DNA of 64,000 nucleotides from 2-02-FULL-55-14 sp964581115 (GTDB lineage: Bacteria > Bacteroidota > Ignavibacteria > UBA10030): contig CAZOMY010000009.1 in NCBI GenBank assembly GCA_964581115.1, positions 1-64,000 of the forward strand. The letters are read 5' to 3'. A program made the position numbers and the translations under genes. The stretch's first letter is position 1. Each line of letters starts with the position of its first letter. Positions 26,700-37,457 of this stretch are shown here, piece by piece. The notes under the pieces are model-generated. The model saw only the letters and a list, made by a program, of their open reading frames with translations, searched no databases and was not told the DNA's origin.

Positions 26700-28085
26700 T
26701 TATCTGCGTTCGCGATTCTGCCTAGATGTAGCATCCGTCGACGAGACAAGCGATCTCAGCCGCCTCAGTTGTGCCGCATGGTCGCGGAGAATAGCTCGGG
26801 TCGTCGAATCGGTGTCGAACACCGAGTTAAAACCCTGTGGTTCGTGTGACGGGTCGCCGGTGAACGGGTCTCCCGGGCGATAGCGATAGGTCGGCGGGTT
26901 GCCACGCCCTTCACCGCCCCAAGCCCACACGTTGCTCCCAACGATCGGTGCCCCTGATGCGATAGAATCTTCTATAATGTCAAAGAATCTCTGAAACCAT
27001 CGGTCCCGAACGGACACCGGGGTTGAGGCATCGTATCCACCGGTATCGCGACTCATGCCGAACTCCTCCATCACGATCGGCTTTCCCAAGTGCCGCGCCA
27101 GCCGGATGTGTTGATGAATGTAGTCGACCGACAGGGATTCAGCTGAAGCCGCCGTGGCCCGTGGATCCTTAGGGTCGTACCACCGCCAGACGACGGGCCA
27201 GAGATGGAAGGTGAGATAATCGATCGCCGGAGATCGATGGATGCGCAGGTAGTTCTCTTCTGAGACGAGCGACCCGATCACTCCCTCACTGCCGGTCGAG
27301 ACGAGATGCAGAGAATCGAGCGACTTGATGTAGCGCGCAGTCGCATCCACCCACGCTACAAATGCCGGTAGCATTGCGTTGCCGAGGTCTGAAACGGTCC
27401 CGGGACGCGGCTCGTTGGCCAGCTGCCAGGCCATGATCGTCGGATCTTCAGCGTACGGGCGACCATTAATGGTATTGACACGCCGGACGACCCGACGGAT
27501 GCTCTCGCGGAACATCACCTGCGCGCGCTCGTTGGCGCCGAACGAACCGGCGTGATCCATGTAGCGGTCCCAGCCGTCCCGTTCGGGATCGACGAAACTA
27601 CTGCTGTCGGCCCAGTCGAGATACGACGTCATGCCGCCGGACCATTCCCAGTAATTGGTCAGATACAGCACCGCCCGCATGTTCCGCCGCGACATCTCAT
27701 CCAACACCACATCCAAACCCACCAGCACGGCCTCATTCAGTTCTCCTGGTCCGTTCACCATTGAGGGTTTCAACGCCCATGAGATCCGTGAGCGCTCGGC
27801 CAGAGCGAGCAGGCGCAGATTGGTCACTCCGTCGGCAGCCAGCATGTCCAGCTCTCGTCTCAGTCGTTCTCGTCCTCCTCCGGTGTCGTCCATCGCCAGG
27901 TAGGGTCCGTACCAGAGATTTGCGCCTGCGAAGACGTAGGGGTCCTCCCCTTCGTAGAGCCGGCCGTTGTGTACGCGAATAAGATCAGGGGAAGGGGTGA
28001 GGAAGGAGAGTAGGGAGCAGCCTGGAAAAAGCAATAAGTGAAAAGGAATAAGTAGAAAGCTTGCAGCAGTTCTGAGGGGTTTCAT
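26700..28085 (-). CDS. GH5-like beta-mannanase lipoprotein
   Basis: Glycoside hydrolase of clan GH-A, most like the GH5 subfamily 7 endo-beta-mannanases. A lipoprotein signal ends at Cys23 (LLLFPGC). The (beta/alpha)8 catalytic domain has the acid/base Glu225 in WQLANEPR, HLWPVVW, and the nucleophile Glu341 in VMEEFGM. GANLWYGPYL near the N-terminus fits the mannanase group. The 461 residues are normal. The start overlaps the GxGYxYP stop by 4 bp, so these two are coupled. The mannan specificity is inferred from family resemblance and from the GH38 in the locus. Confidence 0.8.
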   Translation of the reverse strand: MKPLRTAASFLLIPFHLLLFPGCSLLSFLTPSPDLIRVHNGRLYEGEDPYVFAGANLWYGPYLAMDDTGGGRERLRRELDMLAADGVTNLRLLALAERSRISWALKPSMVNGPGELNEAVLVGLDVVLDEMSRRNMRAVLYLTNYWEWSGGMTSYLDWADSSSFVDPERDGWDRYMDHAGSFGANERAQVMFRESIRRVVRRVNTINGRPYAEDPTIMAWQLANEPRPGTVSDLGNAMLPAFVAWVDATARYIKSLDSLHLVSTGSEGVIGSLVSEENYLRIHRSPAIDYLTFHLWPVVWRWYDPKDPRATAASAESLSVDYIHQHIRLARHLGKPIVMEEFGMSRDTGGYDASTPVSVRDRWFQRFFDIIEDSIASGAPIVGSNVWAWGGEGRGNPPTYRYRPGDPFTGDPSHEPQGFNSVFDTDSTTRAILRDHAAQLRRLRSLVSSTDATSRQNRERR

Positions 28086-30136
28086 TTCGCGAGAACGAGC
28101 TTATGCCGTGCACGACCCGCCGAAGATTCGACGATAGCAATGTAGACTCCGGATGGATGACGATCCGCCGACCAGATGGCGCGGTGTTCACCGGCGGGCA
28201 GCGTGTGCTCGACCAAGGTGGCGATGTGTCGGCCGAGCAGGTCGACGATCCTCACGAGGATCGGTCCCTCCATCGGCAGAGAGAAAGAAAGCATCACGCG
28301 GGGGTTGAACGGATTCGGGAATGCCGAGAGCGAGATGGCCCTCGGTATCGTTGGGGACTGTTCGTTGCCAACTTCCAACAGTCCCAGTTGCTTGCGGAGA
28401 AGGACGGAGAAATGCTGCGGCGTCACGATCTCGACGTACGGTCCCACGGTCGGGTCGGCTTTGAGCGCGGCGACCACCTGCCCCATTCGGTCGACGGAGA
28501 CATCGTGACTCTCGGGGGCCGGGCGGGATGCAAAGTCGTCCTGTCGGAAGCGCTGGTATCCTCCCAAGAGAAACCTTGGGCGTGCCGAGGACTTCAGGAT
28601 GTTCACGATGCGTGCGGCAAACGCGTTCGGGTCCGACGCATCGCCATAGAAGGAGCCGTCGCCGGTGTGGCTGAAGAGCACGGAGCCGTACGCCGTCACG
28701 GGCGATTGTGATGGCAGGAGAGGATCGTAGACGAACGACATCGTCGCACCTGCATCGCGCACGAACGCCCCGTATGAAGGGAAGTCGAATGAATTGTAGA
28801 TCGTCACGCCCCGATAGGAGGTGCTGCCGGTGCCGGCGTAATGCTTGTAGCCGTACCAGTCGGTCACGCCAAACTTCTCCATCAGACGGGCCGACTCGTT
28901 TAGCGCCTCCGGCCGAACGGAAGGCGGAAAGTCGTCAGGATACGAATATCCGAGCGGAGAGGTCACGGGTATGAATCCGTCGGCCGGCGTGGCGGTATCG
29001 TAATAGTATGCGGCGACAAAGGGGCATTCATCCAGCAGATGGAAGTTCATTCCCCAGCCGATCGGAATGCTTCCTCGCTGGGTCGAGAACCAGGCCCCCG
29101 ATTGGAACGAGAAGACCCAGTTAGCGGCGTCGCCCTCGGAGCCGATGAAGACCACGTAGTACATGTCGCGCACGACCGCGGTGTCGGCCAGAATGCGCGC
29201 AGCGGGCGAGAATGTGCGCGGAGCCACAGGGAATGCCGAATGCCACGACAGGTTTCCCAGGAGCGTCTCGTGAAACGAAGCACCGTAAAAGGCAAACCAC
29301 TGTGTCATTGGCTCGGGATGCATCCATCCGTAGATATGGAAGAGGGATGACGGGTCTTTCTTGTGCAGGAATGTGAGCACGCTGTCGAGAATGTCGGCCT
29401 TGGCCTCCGACACGGAGAACAGGTCGAGAGATGAGGTGCCGGCGATGTTCACCTGGAACATCCGGTGTTTCACCGCCCAGTCGGTGATCTCGCGGATGTA
29501 GAACTTCGACGGATGGCAACGCGGCAGAAGCGTGGCCACCCCCCATTGCATCAGCGTCAGGTAGCGTTGTTCTTCCGTGAGCGTGCCGTTGTTCCATGCA
29601 TGCAAGGGATACTCGATCTTACCGGGGACCCAGACCGCTGGGTCGCCGTCGTAACGGTCCTCGACGATAACGGAATCGTTGAGCTCAAGCCCGTACGCGT
29701 TCGCCATTGCGGCGGTCACCGGCAGACGGTCCGTCAACCCGCCGATAAGGGATGCGTATTCACCTTGCCAACGGAACGATTGTCCTGGGAAATTGCCGTA
29801 GAGGCGGTTCGCATCATACGAAATGCCGCCCTGAACGAACGATCGGAAGCGGTTGACCAGTTCGGCGACCGAAGCGATACTGTCGAAGATCACGCCGCCT
29901 CGCTCGCGATAGAGGTCTCGCCAACTTTCATCGCTTTGCGTGTACGACCAGGTCTCGTACACGTTCAGAAGATATAGCCGGGCGGAGTCACGGTTCACAA
30001 TGCCCGCGAGCGTCATCGCCAGCAATCGTTCGGGTCCGGACGCGCTTGTCCCGTTGAACAGGACGGCGCGATGCTGCGACACGGCCGTCGGGCCGGCGAA
30101 CAGGAGGAGCAGGAGTATCGTCTTTTGGAATCGCAT
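28082..30136 (-). CDS. GxGYxYP family protein with T9SS C-terminal sorting domain
   Basis: Secreted protein of 684 residues. Signal peptide MRFQKTILLLLLFAGPTAVSQ, then a GxGYxYP putative glycoside hydrolase region, with a SPLGYSYP variant of the name-giving motif at about 410. The last 80 residues (NPFNPRVMLSFSLP, DLLGRHIATLVEHTLPAGEH, PSGVYIAIVES) form a Por/T9SS type A sorting domain. It should therefore be exported and attached to the surface by type IX secretion. The family has no firmly established activity; its coupling to a GH5-like enzyme supports a role in polysaccharide use. Confidence 0.8.
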   Translation of the reverse strand: MRFQKTILLLLLFAGPTAVSQHRAVLFNGTSASGPERLLAMTLAGIVNRDSARLYLLNVYETWSYTQSDESWRDLYRERGGVIFDSIASVAELVNRFRSFVQGGISYDANRLYGNFPGQSFRWQGEYASLIGGLTDRLPVTAAMANAYGLELNDSVIVEDRYDGDPAVWVPGKIEYPLHAWNNGTLTEEQRYLTLMQWGVATLLPRCHPSKFYIREITDWAVKHRMFQVNIAGTSSLDLFSVSEAKADILDSVLTFLHKKDPSSLFHIYGWMHPEPMTQWFAFYGASFHETLLGNLSWHSAFPVAPRTFSPAARILADTAVVRDMYYVVFIGSEGDAANWVFSFQSGAWFSTQRGSIPIGWGMNFHLLDECPFVAAYYYDTATPADGFIPVTSPLGYSYPDDFPPSVRPEALNESARLMEKFGVTDWYGYKHYAGTGSTSYRGVTIYNSFDFPSYGAFVRDAGATMSFVYDPLLPSQSPVTAYGSVLFSHTGDGSFYGDASDPNAFAARIVNILKSSARPRFLLGGYQRFRQDDFASRPAPESHDVSVDRMGQVVAALKADPTVGPYVEIVTPQHFSVLLRKQLGLLEVGNEQSPTIPRAISLSAFPNPFNPRVMLSFSLPMEGPILVRIVDLLGRHIATLVEHTLPAGEHRAIWSADRHPSGVYIAIVESSAGRARHKLVLAK

Positions 30137-30148
30137 GGAACGAAGCGC

Positions 30149-30775
30149 TCAGGATCGCTTCTGCCTCGTATAACGCCAGTTGCGATGCTTGCCCTGGACG
30201 ATCCATTCGAGCGAGGTGGCAAGGCGCTTACCGCGCGTTCCAGGGGTCTTCGCCTCCGTGATCCACTCGATGTACTCCTTCCGGTGAGACGGCGGAAATG
30301 CCTTCCAGGCCGCAGAGCCCTGTGGATTCGCACGCAGCGCCTTCGAAAGGGCGGAGGGTGTTCGCGGCATCTTGGCTGTGGGTTTCGACCCGGAGGCGGC
30401 ACGGGAGACGGTCGTGACAGACCTGTTGAGTCTGTCGGCGGCTATCACATAGCGCCTGAGGATGAAGGTGCTGGGGAGGTCCTTGATGGAGCCGATGCGT
30501 CCCAACTGTCCCATCGCCTTTTTGCCGCGTTCGAAGATCTTGTGCGTGTCGGGGATCTGTGAGCCCTTCCAGAACCAGAACGCGCAGTGCGCTTTGAAGG
30601 ACGCCATGCCGCAGAGGATCGTGCCATGTGACGTGAAGGTGGGCATGCCCCACTTGAGCGTTTCCGAGACGCCGGGAACAGCCTTGTGAACCAGCACTCG
30701 CAGGTGTTGCAAGACCGGTTTGGCAAATGGCTGTGCTTTGGCGATATAAGCGTCAACGCGGGGATCTCTGGGCAT
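30149..30775 (-). CDS. YdeI/OmdA-like protein with DUF1801 domain
   Basis: Cytoplasmic protein of 208 residues. An N-terminal DUF1801 domain (about 5-120; LKWGMPTF, AHCAFWFWKG) is followed by a C-terminal YdeI/OmdA domain (about 140-205; FPPSHRKEYIEWITEAKTPG, RNWRY). The frame stays open upstream to 30988, but that part only translates a 14-bp tandem repeat, so the ATG at 30775 is used. No Shine-Dalgarno motif is seen. The biological role is unclear. It precedes the GxGYxYP gene by 12 bp and may be co-transcribed. Confidence 0.8.
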   Translation of the reverse strand: MPRDPRVDAYIAKAQPFAKPVLQHLRVLVHKAVPGVSETLKWGMPTFTSHGTILCGMASFKAHCAFWFWKGSQIPDTHKIFERGKKAMGQLGRIGSIKDLPSTFILRRYVIAADRLNRSVTTVSRAASGSKPTAKMPRTPSALSKALRANPQGSAAWKAFPPSHRKEYIEWITEAKTPGTRGKRLATSLEWIVQGKHRNWRYTRQKRS

Positions 30776-30806
30776 GAGAAAACAGGAAGGATATGGAAAG
30801 TGGCAA

Positions 30807-30890
30807 GTGAAAAGTGAGAAGTGAAAAGTGAGAAGTGAAAAGTGAGAAGTGAAAAGTGAGAAGTGAAAAGTGAGAAGTGAAAGGTGAATA
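30807..30890. repeat. 14-bp tandem repeat (GTGAAAAGTGAGAA)
   Basis: Five perfect units run from 30807 to 30876 and a sixth, diverged unit (GTGAAAGGTGAATA) from 30877 to 30890, with further decay on both sides. It lies in the divergent spacer between the YdeI-like gene and the sortilin-like gene, just upstream of a candidate promoter. Perfect short units make it prone to copy-number change. Confidence 0.9.
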
Positions 30891-30941
30891 GTGAATAGAG
30901 AGATGTGTTCAAAGTAACAAAGTGATTCCAAAGAGGCACGG

Positions 30942-30970
30942 TTGCATCTGCCGGCACTCTCATCTAGATT
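30942..30970 (+). promoter_or_regulatory. sigma70-like promoter for the sortilin-like gene
   Basis: TTGCAT (30942-30947) and TAGATT (30965-30970) are separated by 17 bp and lie 29 bp before the start codon at 31000. A TGAGG ribosome-site match (30988-30992) follows. Sequence match only. Confidence 0.45.
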
Positions 30971-30999
30971 GGCGCATTCACCTTTCATGAGGCCCCCCG

Positions 31000-33900
31000 A
31001 TGAGGTCCAAACTCCGTTGGTCCATTTTCTTTACGGCGATCGCAGCCGTTGCTCCTGCGCAGGACGATGATCCGAAGAAGCCTCCAGAGGTGAGCTCGTC
31101 CATCCTCGGAGGCCTCAAGTTCCGTAACATCGGCCCGGCTATGATCAGCGGCCGAATCTCCGATTTCGCCGTCAATCCAAAAAATAGTGCTGAGTACTAC
31201 GTTGCCGTAGCGTCAGGCCACGTCTGGAAGACGACGAACGCCGGCACGACGTGGCAGCCGGTCTTCGACGGTCAGCCGTCATACTCGATCGGCGTGGTCG
31301 TACTCGACCCGAAGAACCCCCATACCGTTTGGGTCGGAACGGGCGAGAATAACAGTCAACGCTCCGTCGGGTTCGGCGATGGAGTGTATCGCTCGGACGA
31401 TGGCGGGAAGTCATGGAAGAACATGGGACTGAAGAAGTCCGAGCACATCGGCCGCATTCTGATCGACCCCAGGAATTCGCAAACGATCTATGTCGCGGCC
31501 CAGGGGCCGCTCTGGTCGGCGGGGGGTGATCGGGGGTTGTACAAGTCGACGGACGGCGGAGCGACATGGAATGCGACGCTGAAGATGCCGAACGAGCACA
31601 CCGGCGTGGCCGATGCGGCGATGGATCCGCGCGACGCCAACATCCTCTACGCGGCGTCGTACCAACGCCGTCGACACACGTGGACGCTGATCAATGGAGG
31701 CCCGGGGTCGGGCCTTCACAAGTCGACCGATGGCGGAGCCACCTGGAGACAACTCAAGAGCGGGCTTCCTTCCGGCGATCTGGGCAAGATCGGCGTGGCC
31801 GTTTCCCCGGTCGATCCGGACGTTGTCTACGCCACGATCGAGGCGCAAGGAGAGGCCGGCGGCATCTTCCGCTCCACGGACCGTGGTGAAACGTGGGAGC
31901 GGCGCAATCCCTTCATTGACACACAGATGTACTATGGCGAGATCTTCTGCGACCCGGCCGACGTGGACCGCATCTATGTAATGGCGACGGTACCGCGCGT
32001 CTCGACCGACGGCGGAAAGACGCTCGACCGCTGGCTGAACAACACCGTACACGTCGATTGCCACGCCGCGTGGATCGACCCCGACAATCCGCGTCACATG
32101 CTGCAGGGGAACGACGGCGGCATCTACGAGAGTCATGACCGGGGGCAGACATGGCGGTACATCCAGAACCTGCCGGTGGCGCAGTTCTACCGCGTCAGCG
32201 TCGACAATTCGACGCCCTTCTACTACGTCTACGGCGGTACGCAGGACAACAACACCGTTGGTGGTCCGTCGCGCACGACAAGCGCGAACGGGATCCAGAA
32301 CAGCGACTGGTTCATCACCATCGGCGGCGACGGATTCAAGACGCAGATCGACCCTACGAACCCGGCCATTGTGTACTCGCAGTATCAGTACGGCGGACTC
32401 GCGCGCTTCGACCGAACCACGGGCGAACTGCTCGACATCCGACCGATCGAAGGCAAGGGCGAGCCGCCGTTGCGATGGAATTGGGACGCGCCGCTGATCA
32501 TCAGTCCGCACAACCCCGCCCGGCTCTACTTCGGAGCGAACCGACTGTACCGCAGCGACGACCGGGGTGAGTCATGGACCCCGATGAGCGGCGATCTGAC
32601 GCGCCAGCTTGACCGGAACCAGTTGCCCGTGATGGGCAAGGTGTGGGGGGTCGACGCGGTCGCGAAGAACGCGAATACCGCCATCTACGGGAATATCTCG
32701 TATGTCAGCGAGTCGCCGCTCAAGGAGGGGCTCATCTATGTCGGCACGGACGACGGGCTCGTGCAAGTAACGGAAGACGGTGGCAAGACGTGGAAGAAGA
32801 TCGAGACGTTCCCCGGCGTTCCAGAGCGGACGTACACGTCCACGGTGTTGGCCTCGCGTCACGACCTGAACACCGTCTACGCGACGTTCGACAATCACAA
32901 GATGGGTGACTTTCTGCCGTATGTGCTGAAGAGCACGAACAAGGGTGCGTCGTGGACAGCCATCGCATCAGACCTACCGAAGACCGGCATGGCTCTCATC
33001 ATCGTTGAAGACCCTGTGAGCAAAGAGATGCTGTTCGTCGGGACGGAGTTCGGGGTTTTCGTCACGCTGAACGGCGGGAAGAAGTGGATCCAACTGAAGA
33101 GCGGATTGCCGGCGATCCCGATCCGTGATATTGCCATTCAAGAGCGGGAGAACGATCTGGTCTTGGCGTCATTCGGCCGGGGCTTCTACATTCTGGACGA
33201 CTATACCCCGTTACGGTCGCTGTCCGACGACCTCGTCAAGAAAGAGGCCCACATCTTCCCGGTCAAGGACGCTTTCACGTACATCGAACGGTCGCCGTTA
33301 GGTGGCGACGGAAAGGGTTCGCAGGGAGATGCACACTTCACCGCGGATAATCCACCGCTCGGGGCGACGATCACGTACTACCTCCGTGAGGAAGCAAAGA
33401 CGAAGAAGAAGCAACGTCAGGACCGCGAGAAGGAGTTGGAGAAGGCGGGCAAGCCGGTGCCGTATCCGACGCCCGAACAATTGCGGGCCGAGGACGATGA
33501 AGAAGCACCGGCCGTCTTCCTGGTCTTCGCTGATGCAGCGGGCAACGTGGTCCGACGGCTCAAGGCGAACAACGCCGCGGGTGTGCAGCGCACCACATGG
33601 GACCTGAAAATGCCTTCCACGCGGCCGGTCTCGGCGACATCGGATGGAAGCGGCTCAGGCTGGTTTGTGGTACCGGGAACGTACTCCGTGATGGTCGTTC
33701 TGCGTCAGGAAGGAAAAGAGCGCGTCTTGGCGGGGCCCGTGACGTTCACGGCCAAACCTTTGCAGCAGCCGACGATCCCTGCGAGCGATCCAGCGGCCCT
33801 GGCTGCATTCCGGGAGAAGGCAGCGTCATTACAGCGCGCGATCCAAGCGGCCGGAGAGGTGCTGCGTGACGCGAGGAACCGCGTGAAGGCCATGCAGGCG

Positions 33901-34263
33901 GCGATGGTGCAGACTGCAGGCAATACGTCGGCGTTGCACGAACGGTCGCTACAGGTGGAGGCGCGGCTGACGGCCATTCAGCGTGCGATGTCGGGTGACG
34001 AGACGATCTCGCGCCGGAATGAAAATCCTCCGCCTACGATCGAGGGGCGGCTGGATGCGGTGACGAGTGCCTTCTGGTCGTCGACCGCGGGTCCGACCGG
34101 GACTCAATTGAAGGCGTTCGACATCGCATCAGAAGCGTTCGCCGCTGAACTGAGCAAACTCAAAGAGGTCGTCCAGAAGGAGCTGCCCGCGATCGAGCAG
34201 GAACTGGATGCCCTCGGTGCGCCGCACACCCCGGGGAGGATGCCGGAGTGGAAGAAGGAATAA
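31000..34263 (+). CDS. sortilin/VPS10-like beta-propeller protein, secreted
   Basis: Exported protein of 1087 residues with a signal peptide ending AVAPAQ. The first 760 residues carry at least nine Asp-box motifs (for example KTTNAGTTW, RSDDGGKSW, KSTDGGATW twice, RSTDRGETW, ESHDRGQTW, RSDDRGESW, VTEDGGKTW, KSTNKGASW), which form a sortilin-like ten-bladed propeller. A charged linker rich in Lys/Glu (about 805-840) leads to an Fn3-like segment and a helical, probably coiled-coil C-terminus (about 930-1065). Bacterial relatives are often annotated as glycosyl hydrolases, but no catalytic residues are evident. It stands alone between a divergent locus and a terminator. Confidence 0.82.
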   Translation: MRSKLRWSIFFTAIAAVAPAQDDDPKKPPEVSSSILGGLKFRNIGPAMISGRISDFAVNPKNSAEYYVAVASGHVWKTTNAGTTWQPVFDGQPSYSIGVVVLDPKNPHTVWVGTGENNSQRSVGFGDGVYRSDDGGKSWKNMGLKKSEHIGRILIDPRNSQTIYVAAQGPLWSAGGDRGLYKSTDGGATWNATLKMPNEHTGVADAAMDPRDANILYAASYQRRRHTWTLINGGPGSGLHKSTDGGATWRQLKSGLPSGDLGKIGVAVSPVDPDVVYATIEAQGEAGGIFRSTDRGETWERRNPFIDTQMYYGEIFCDPADVDRIYVMATVPRVSTDGGKTLDRWLNNTVHVDCHAAWIDPDNPRHMLQGNDGGIYESHDRGQTWRYIQNLPVAQFYRVSVDNSTPFYYVYGGTQDNNTVGGPSRTTSANGIQNSDWFITIGGDGFKTQIDPTNPAIVYSQYQYGGLARFDRTTGELLDIRPIEGKGEPPLRWNWDAPLIISPHNPARLYFGANRLYRSDDRGESWTPMSGDLTRQLDRNQLPVMGKVWGVDAVAKNANTAIYGNISYVSESPLKEGLIYVGTDDGLVQVTEDGGKTWKKIETFPGVPERTYTSTVLASRHDLNTVYATFDNHKMGDFLPYVLKSTNKGASWTAIASDLPKTGMALIIVEDPVSKEMLFVGTEFGVFVTLNGGKKWIQLKSGLPAIPIRDIAIQERENDLVLASFGRGFYILDDYTPLRSLSDDLVKKEAHIFPVKDAFTYIERSPLGGDGKGSQGDAHFTADNPPLGATITYYLREEAKTKKKQRQDREKELEKAGKPVPYPTPEQLRAEDDEEAPAVFLVFADAAGNVVRRLKANNAAGVQRTTWDLKMPSTRPVSATSDGSGSGWFVVPGTYSVMVVLRQEGKERVLAGPVTFTAKPLQQPTIPASDPAALAAFREKAASLQRAIQAAGEVLRDARNRVKAMQAAMVQTAGNTSALHERSLQVEARLTAIQRAMSGDETISRRNENPPPTIEGRLDAVTSAFWSSTAGPTGTQLKAFDIASEAFAAELSKLKEVVQKELPAIEQELDALGAPHTPGRMPEWKKE

Positions 34264-34336
34264 GCGAAAGATGAGAAGGAAAGGGATGAGGAAGCGGCAA
34301 GATCGCAGGTGAGAGACGGCAGCGACCATCAATGGC

Positions 34337-34371
34337 CATGCCCCCGGAGGTTCCTGGGGGCATGCTGTTTT
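34337..34371 (+). terminator. rho-independent terminator
   Basis: CATGCCCCC (34337-34345) pairs with GGGGGCATG (34356-34364). An inner GGA/TCC stem extends the hairpin with one bulged T. CTGTTTT follows. It ends the sortilin-like gene ahead of the convergent rarA. Confidence 0.65.
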
Positions 34372-34395
34372 CCTGAGTCATCCATTGTGCTTTCT

Positions 34396-35733
<1,338 letters not shown>

Positions 35734-35892
35734 GAAGCTGAGGTCAGAGCTCAGAGGCCAGAAGTTAGGAATCTGAAGTCAGTGGTCAGTGATCCATCAT
35801 CAGTGAACCGTGCCGAGGAAGTACGGCGGTTAGGACTTCTGGTTCAGATGTACCATGTGCCAGCCTCTGAGCATCTGTTTGGCGTTTGGAGC

Positions 35893-36240
35893 CTACTTGA
35901 TGCTATCTTCCTTCTGTACCCGATACTGGGTCTCGCCGGGACGGATCATGCCGTACTTCTCCCGCGCGATCGTTTCGATCGTCTTCTTATCACCCTGGAG
36001 CGCCTTGATCTGCGCGCGCAACGAGTCGTTCTGGAGCTCTGTCTGACGCACCCGATCGCGCATCTCCCGTTCTTGCAGTTCCAATCGGATGCGGGCAATC
36101 ACCCCTTTGTTATCGAAGAGCAGATAGAGCACGAGGATGCTCGCGCCGATGATGATCAGCGTGCGACGCTTGTTCTTTGCGGCAGACCTGGCGATTGACC
36201 GGAGCCATTTGCGCGTATCGGCCGGGCGGTAGAAGTCCAT
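35893..36240 (-). CDS. FtsB/DivIC-like septum formation initiator
   Basis: Small bitopic division protein of 115 residues. A basic cytoplasmic N-terminus is followed by one transmembrane helix (about 27-44, LIIIGASILVLYLLF), a coiled coil (about 48-90) and the family motif TIEREKYGMIRPGE-like sequence (TIAREKYGMIRPGE). In the divisome such proteins pair with FtsL-type partners. It lies 95 bp after ddl on the same strand, which fits a cell-wall and division context. Confidence 0.85.
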   Translation of the reverse strand: MDFYRPADTRKWLRSIARSAAKNKRRTLIIIGASILVLYLLFDNKGVIARIRLELQEREMRDRVRQTELQNDSLRAQIKALQGDKKTIETIAREKYGMIRPGETQYRVQKEDSIK

Positions 36241-36335
36241 GGCGAATCAAACGTGCCAAATGTCCAAACGTCCCCAACCCCAGACAATCCGCCAGGATTC
36301 CAACCGATCCAAATGAAGAATTCGAATAAGCAGAT

Positions 36336-37457
36336 TCATGACGATCGGTACCACGCGTTCTTCGGGCGGAAGGTGGTCTTGAGGCGGCGGGACTGTCTGT
36401 GGCGTTCGATGGCGAGAGCGATGAGGCGGTCGAGCAACCGAGCGTAGGAAAGCCCGCTTGCCTCCCACAGCTTAGGATACATGCTGATCGGCGTGAAACC
36501 GGGGATGGTGTTGATCTCGTTCAAGAACACTTCGTTCGTTCTTCTGTTCACGAGAAAATCGACGCGCGCCATGCCTGCTCCGTCCAGTGCCTTGAAGGCC
36601 TGGACCGCCAAGTCGCGCACCTTTCGGTCGATCGAGGCATTCAGCTTCGCGGGGATCTCGGCTCGCGACTTGCCGTCGATGTATTTGGCATCGTAGTCGT
36701 AGAACTCGTTCGACGGTATGATCTCTCCCGGCACCGACGCCATCGGGTCGTCATTGCCGAGGACGCTCACTTCGATCTCTCGCGCGAGCGGCACGGCCTG
36801 TTCGACAAGGACCTTCCGGTCGTACTGCAACGCCAGCGTGATCGCCTTGAGGAGCTCATGGCGGTTGTGCGCCTTTGAGATACCGATGCTCGACCCGGCA
36901 TTGGCGGGCTTGACGAAGACGGGATACGTCAAGGTTCCTTCGATCGCCGCGAGGCAGCTGCTTCGCTGAGTCCGGTATTCCCGCGCGGTGAACCAAATGG
37001 CGGTCGTCACCGGGATGCCCGCCTGACGCAGCAGCTGCTTCTGCACCACCTTGTCCATTCCCACCGACGAACCCAGCACGCCGGCACCGACATAAGGAAT
37101 GTCGGCCAGCTCTAGCAACCCTTGGATCGTCCCATCTTCGCCGAACGTGCCGTGGAGAACGGGGAAGACCACATCGATCGGCTTTCGCCGGGAGGCACCG
37201 TTCACGGGCGTGAGTCCACGCCTACGCGGGTCGGGAAGGAGAAGATGTTCAGGGACGTTGACCAGCGGATCTCCATCCTTCAACAGCTTCAGGGCGCGAG
37301 GTCCGGATAGCCAACGGCCGTTCGGAGCGATGCCGATCGGCACAACGACGTACTTGCGCGGGTCAAGCGCCCGCATCACGCCGGTGGCGGAGACAAGCGA
37401 GACCTCGTGCTCAGCGGAGCGACCGCCGAAGATGACACCGATGCGGAGACGGGGCAT
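36336..37457 (-). CDS. ddl: D-alanine--D-alanine ligase
   Basis: ATP-grasp ligase that joins two D-Ala for peptidoglycan precursors. The N-terminal motif GGRSAEHEVSL, the ATP-binding segment PVFVKPANAGSSIGISK and the catalytic end NEINTIPGFTPISMYPKLWEASG are intact. The 373 residues are typical of the Ddl A/B group. It precedes the ftsB-like gene. The 400-bp upstream spacer is repeat-rich. Confidence 0.95.
   Translation of the reverse strand: MPRLRIGVIFGGRSAEHEVSLVSATGVMRALDPRKYVVVPIGIAPNGRWLSGPRALKLLKDGDPLVNVPEHLLLPDPRRRGLTPVNGASRRKPIDVVFPVLHGTFGEDGTIQGLLELADIPYVGAGVLGSSVGMDKVVQKQLLRQAGIPVTTAIWFTAREYRTQRSSCLAAIEGTLTYPVFVKPANAGSSIGISKAHNRHELLKAITLALQYDRKVLVEQAVPLAREIEVSVLGNDDPMASVPGEIIPSNEFYDYDAKYIDGKSRAEIPAKLNASIDRKVRDLAVQAFKALDGAGMARVDFLVNRRTNEVFLNEINTIPGFTPISMYPKLWEASGLSYARLLDRLIALAIERHRQSRRLKTTFRPKNAWYRSS

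Noticed and set aside
30807..30890. Possible CRISPR or coding repeat upstream of the YdeI-like gene
   Set aside because: The unit is only 14 bp with no spacers. Translating it gives a phenylalanine/serine-rich nonsense extension.
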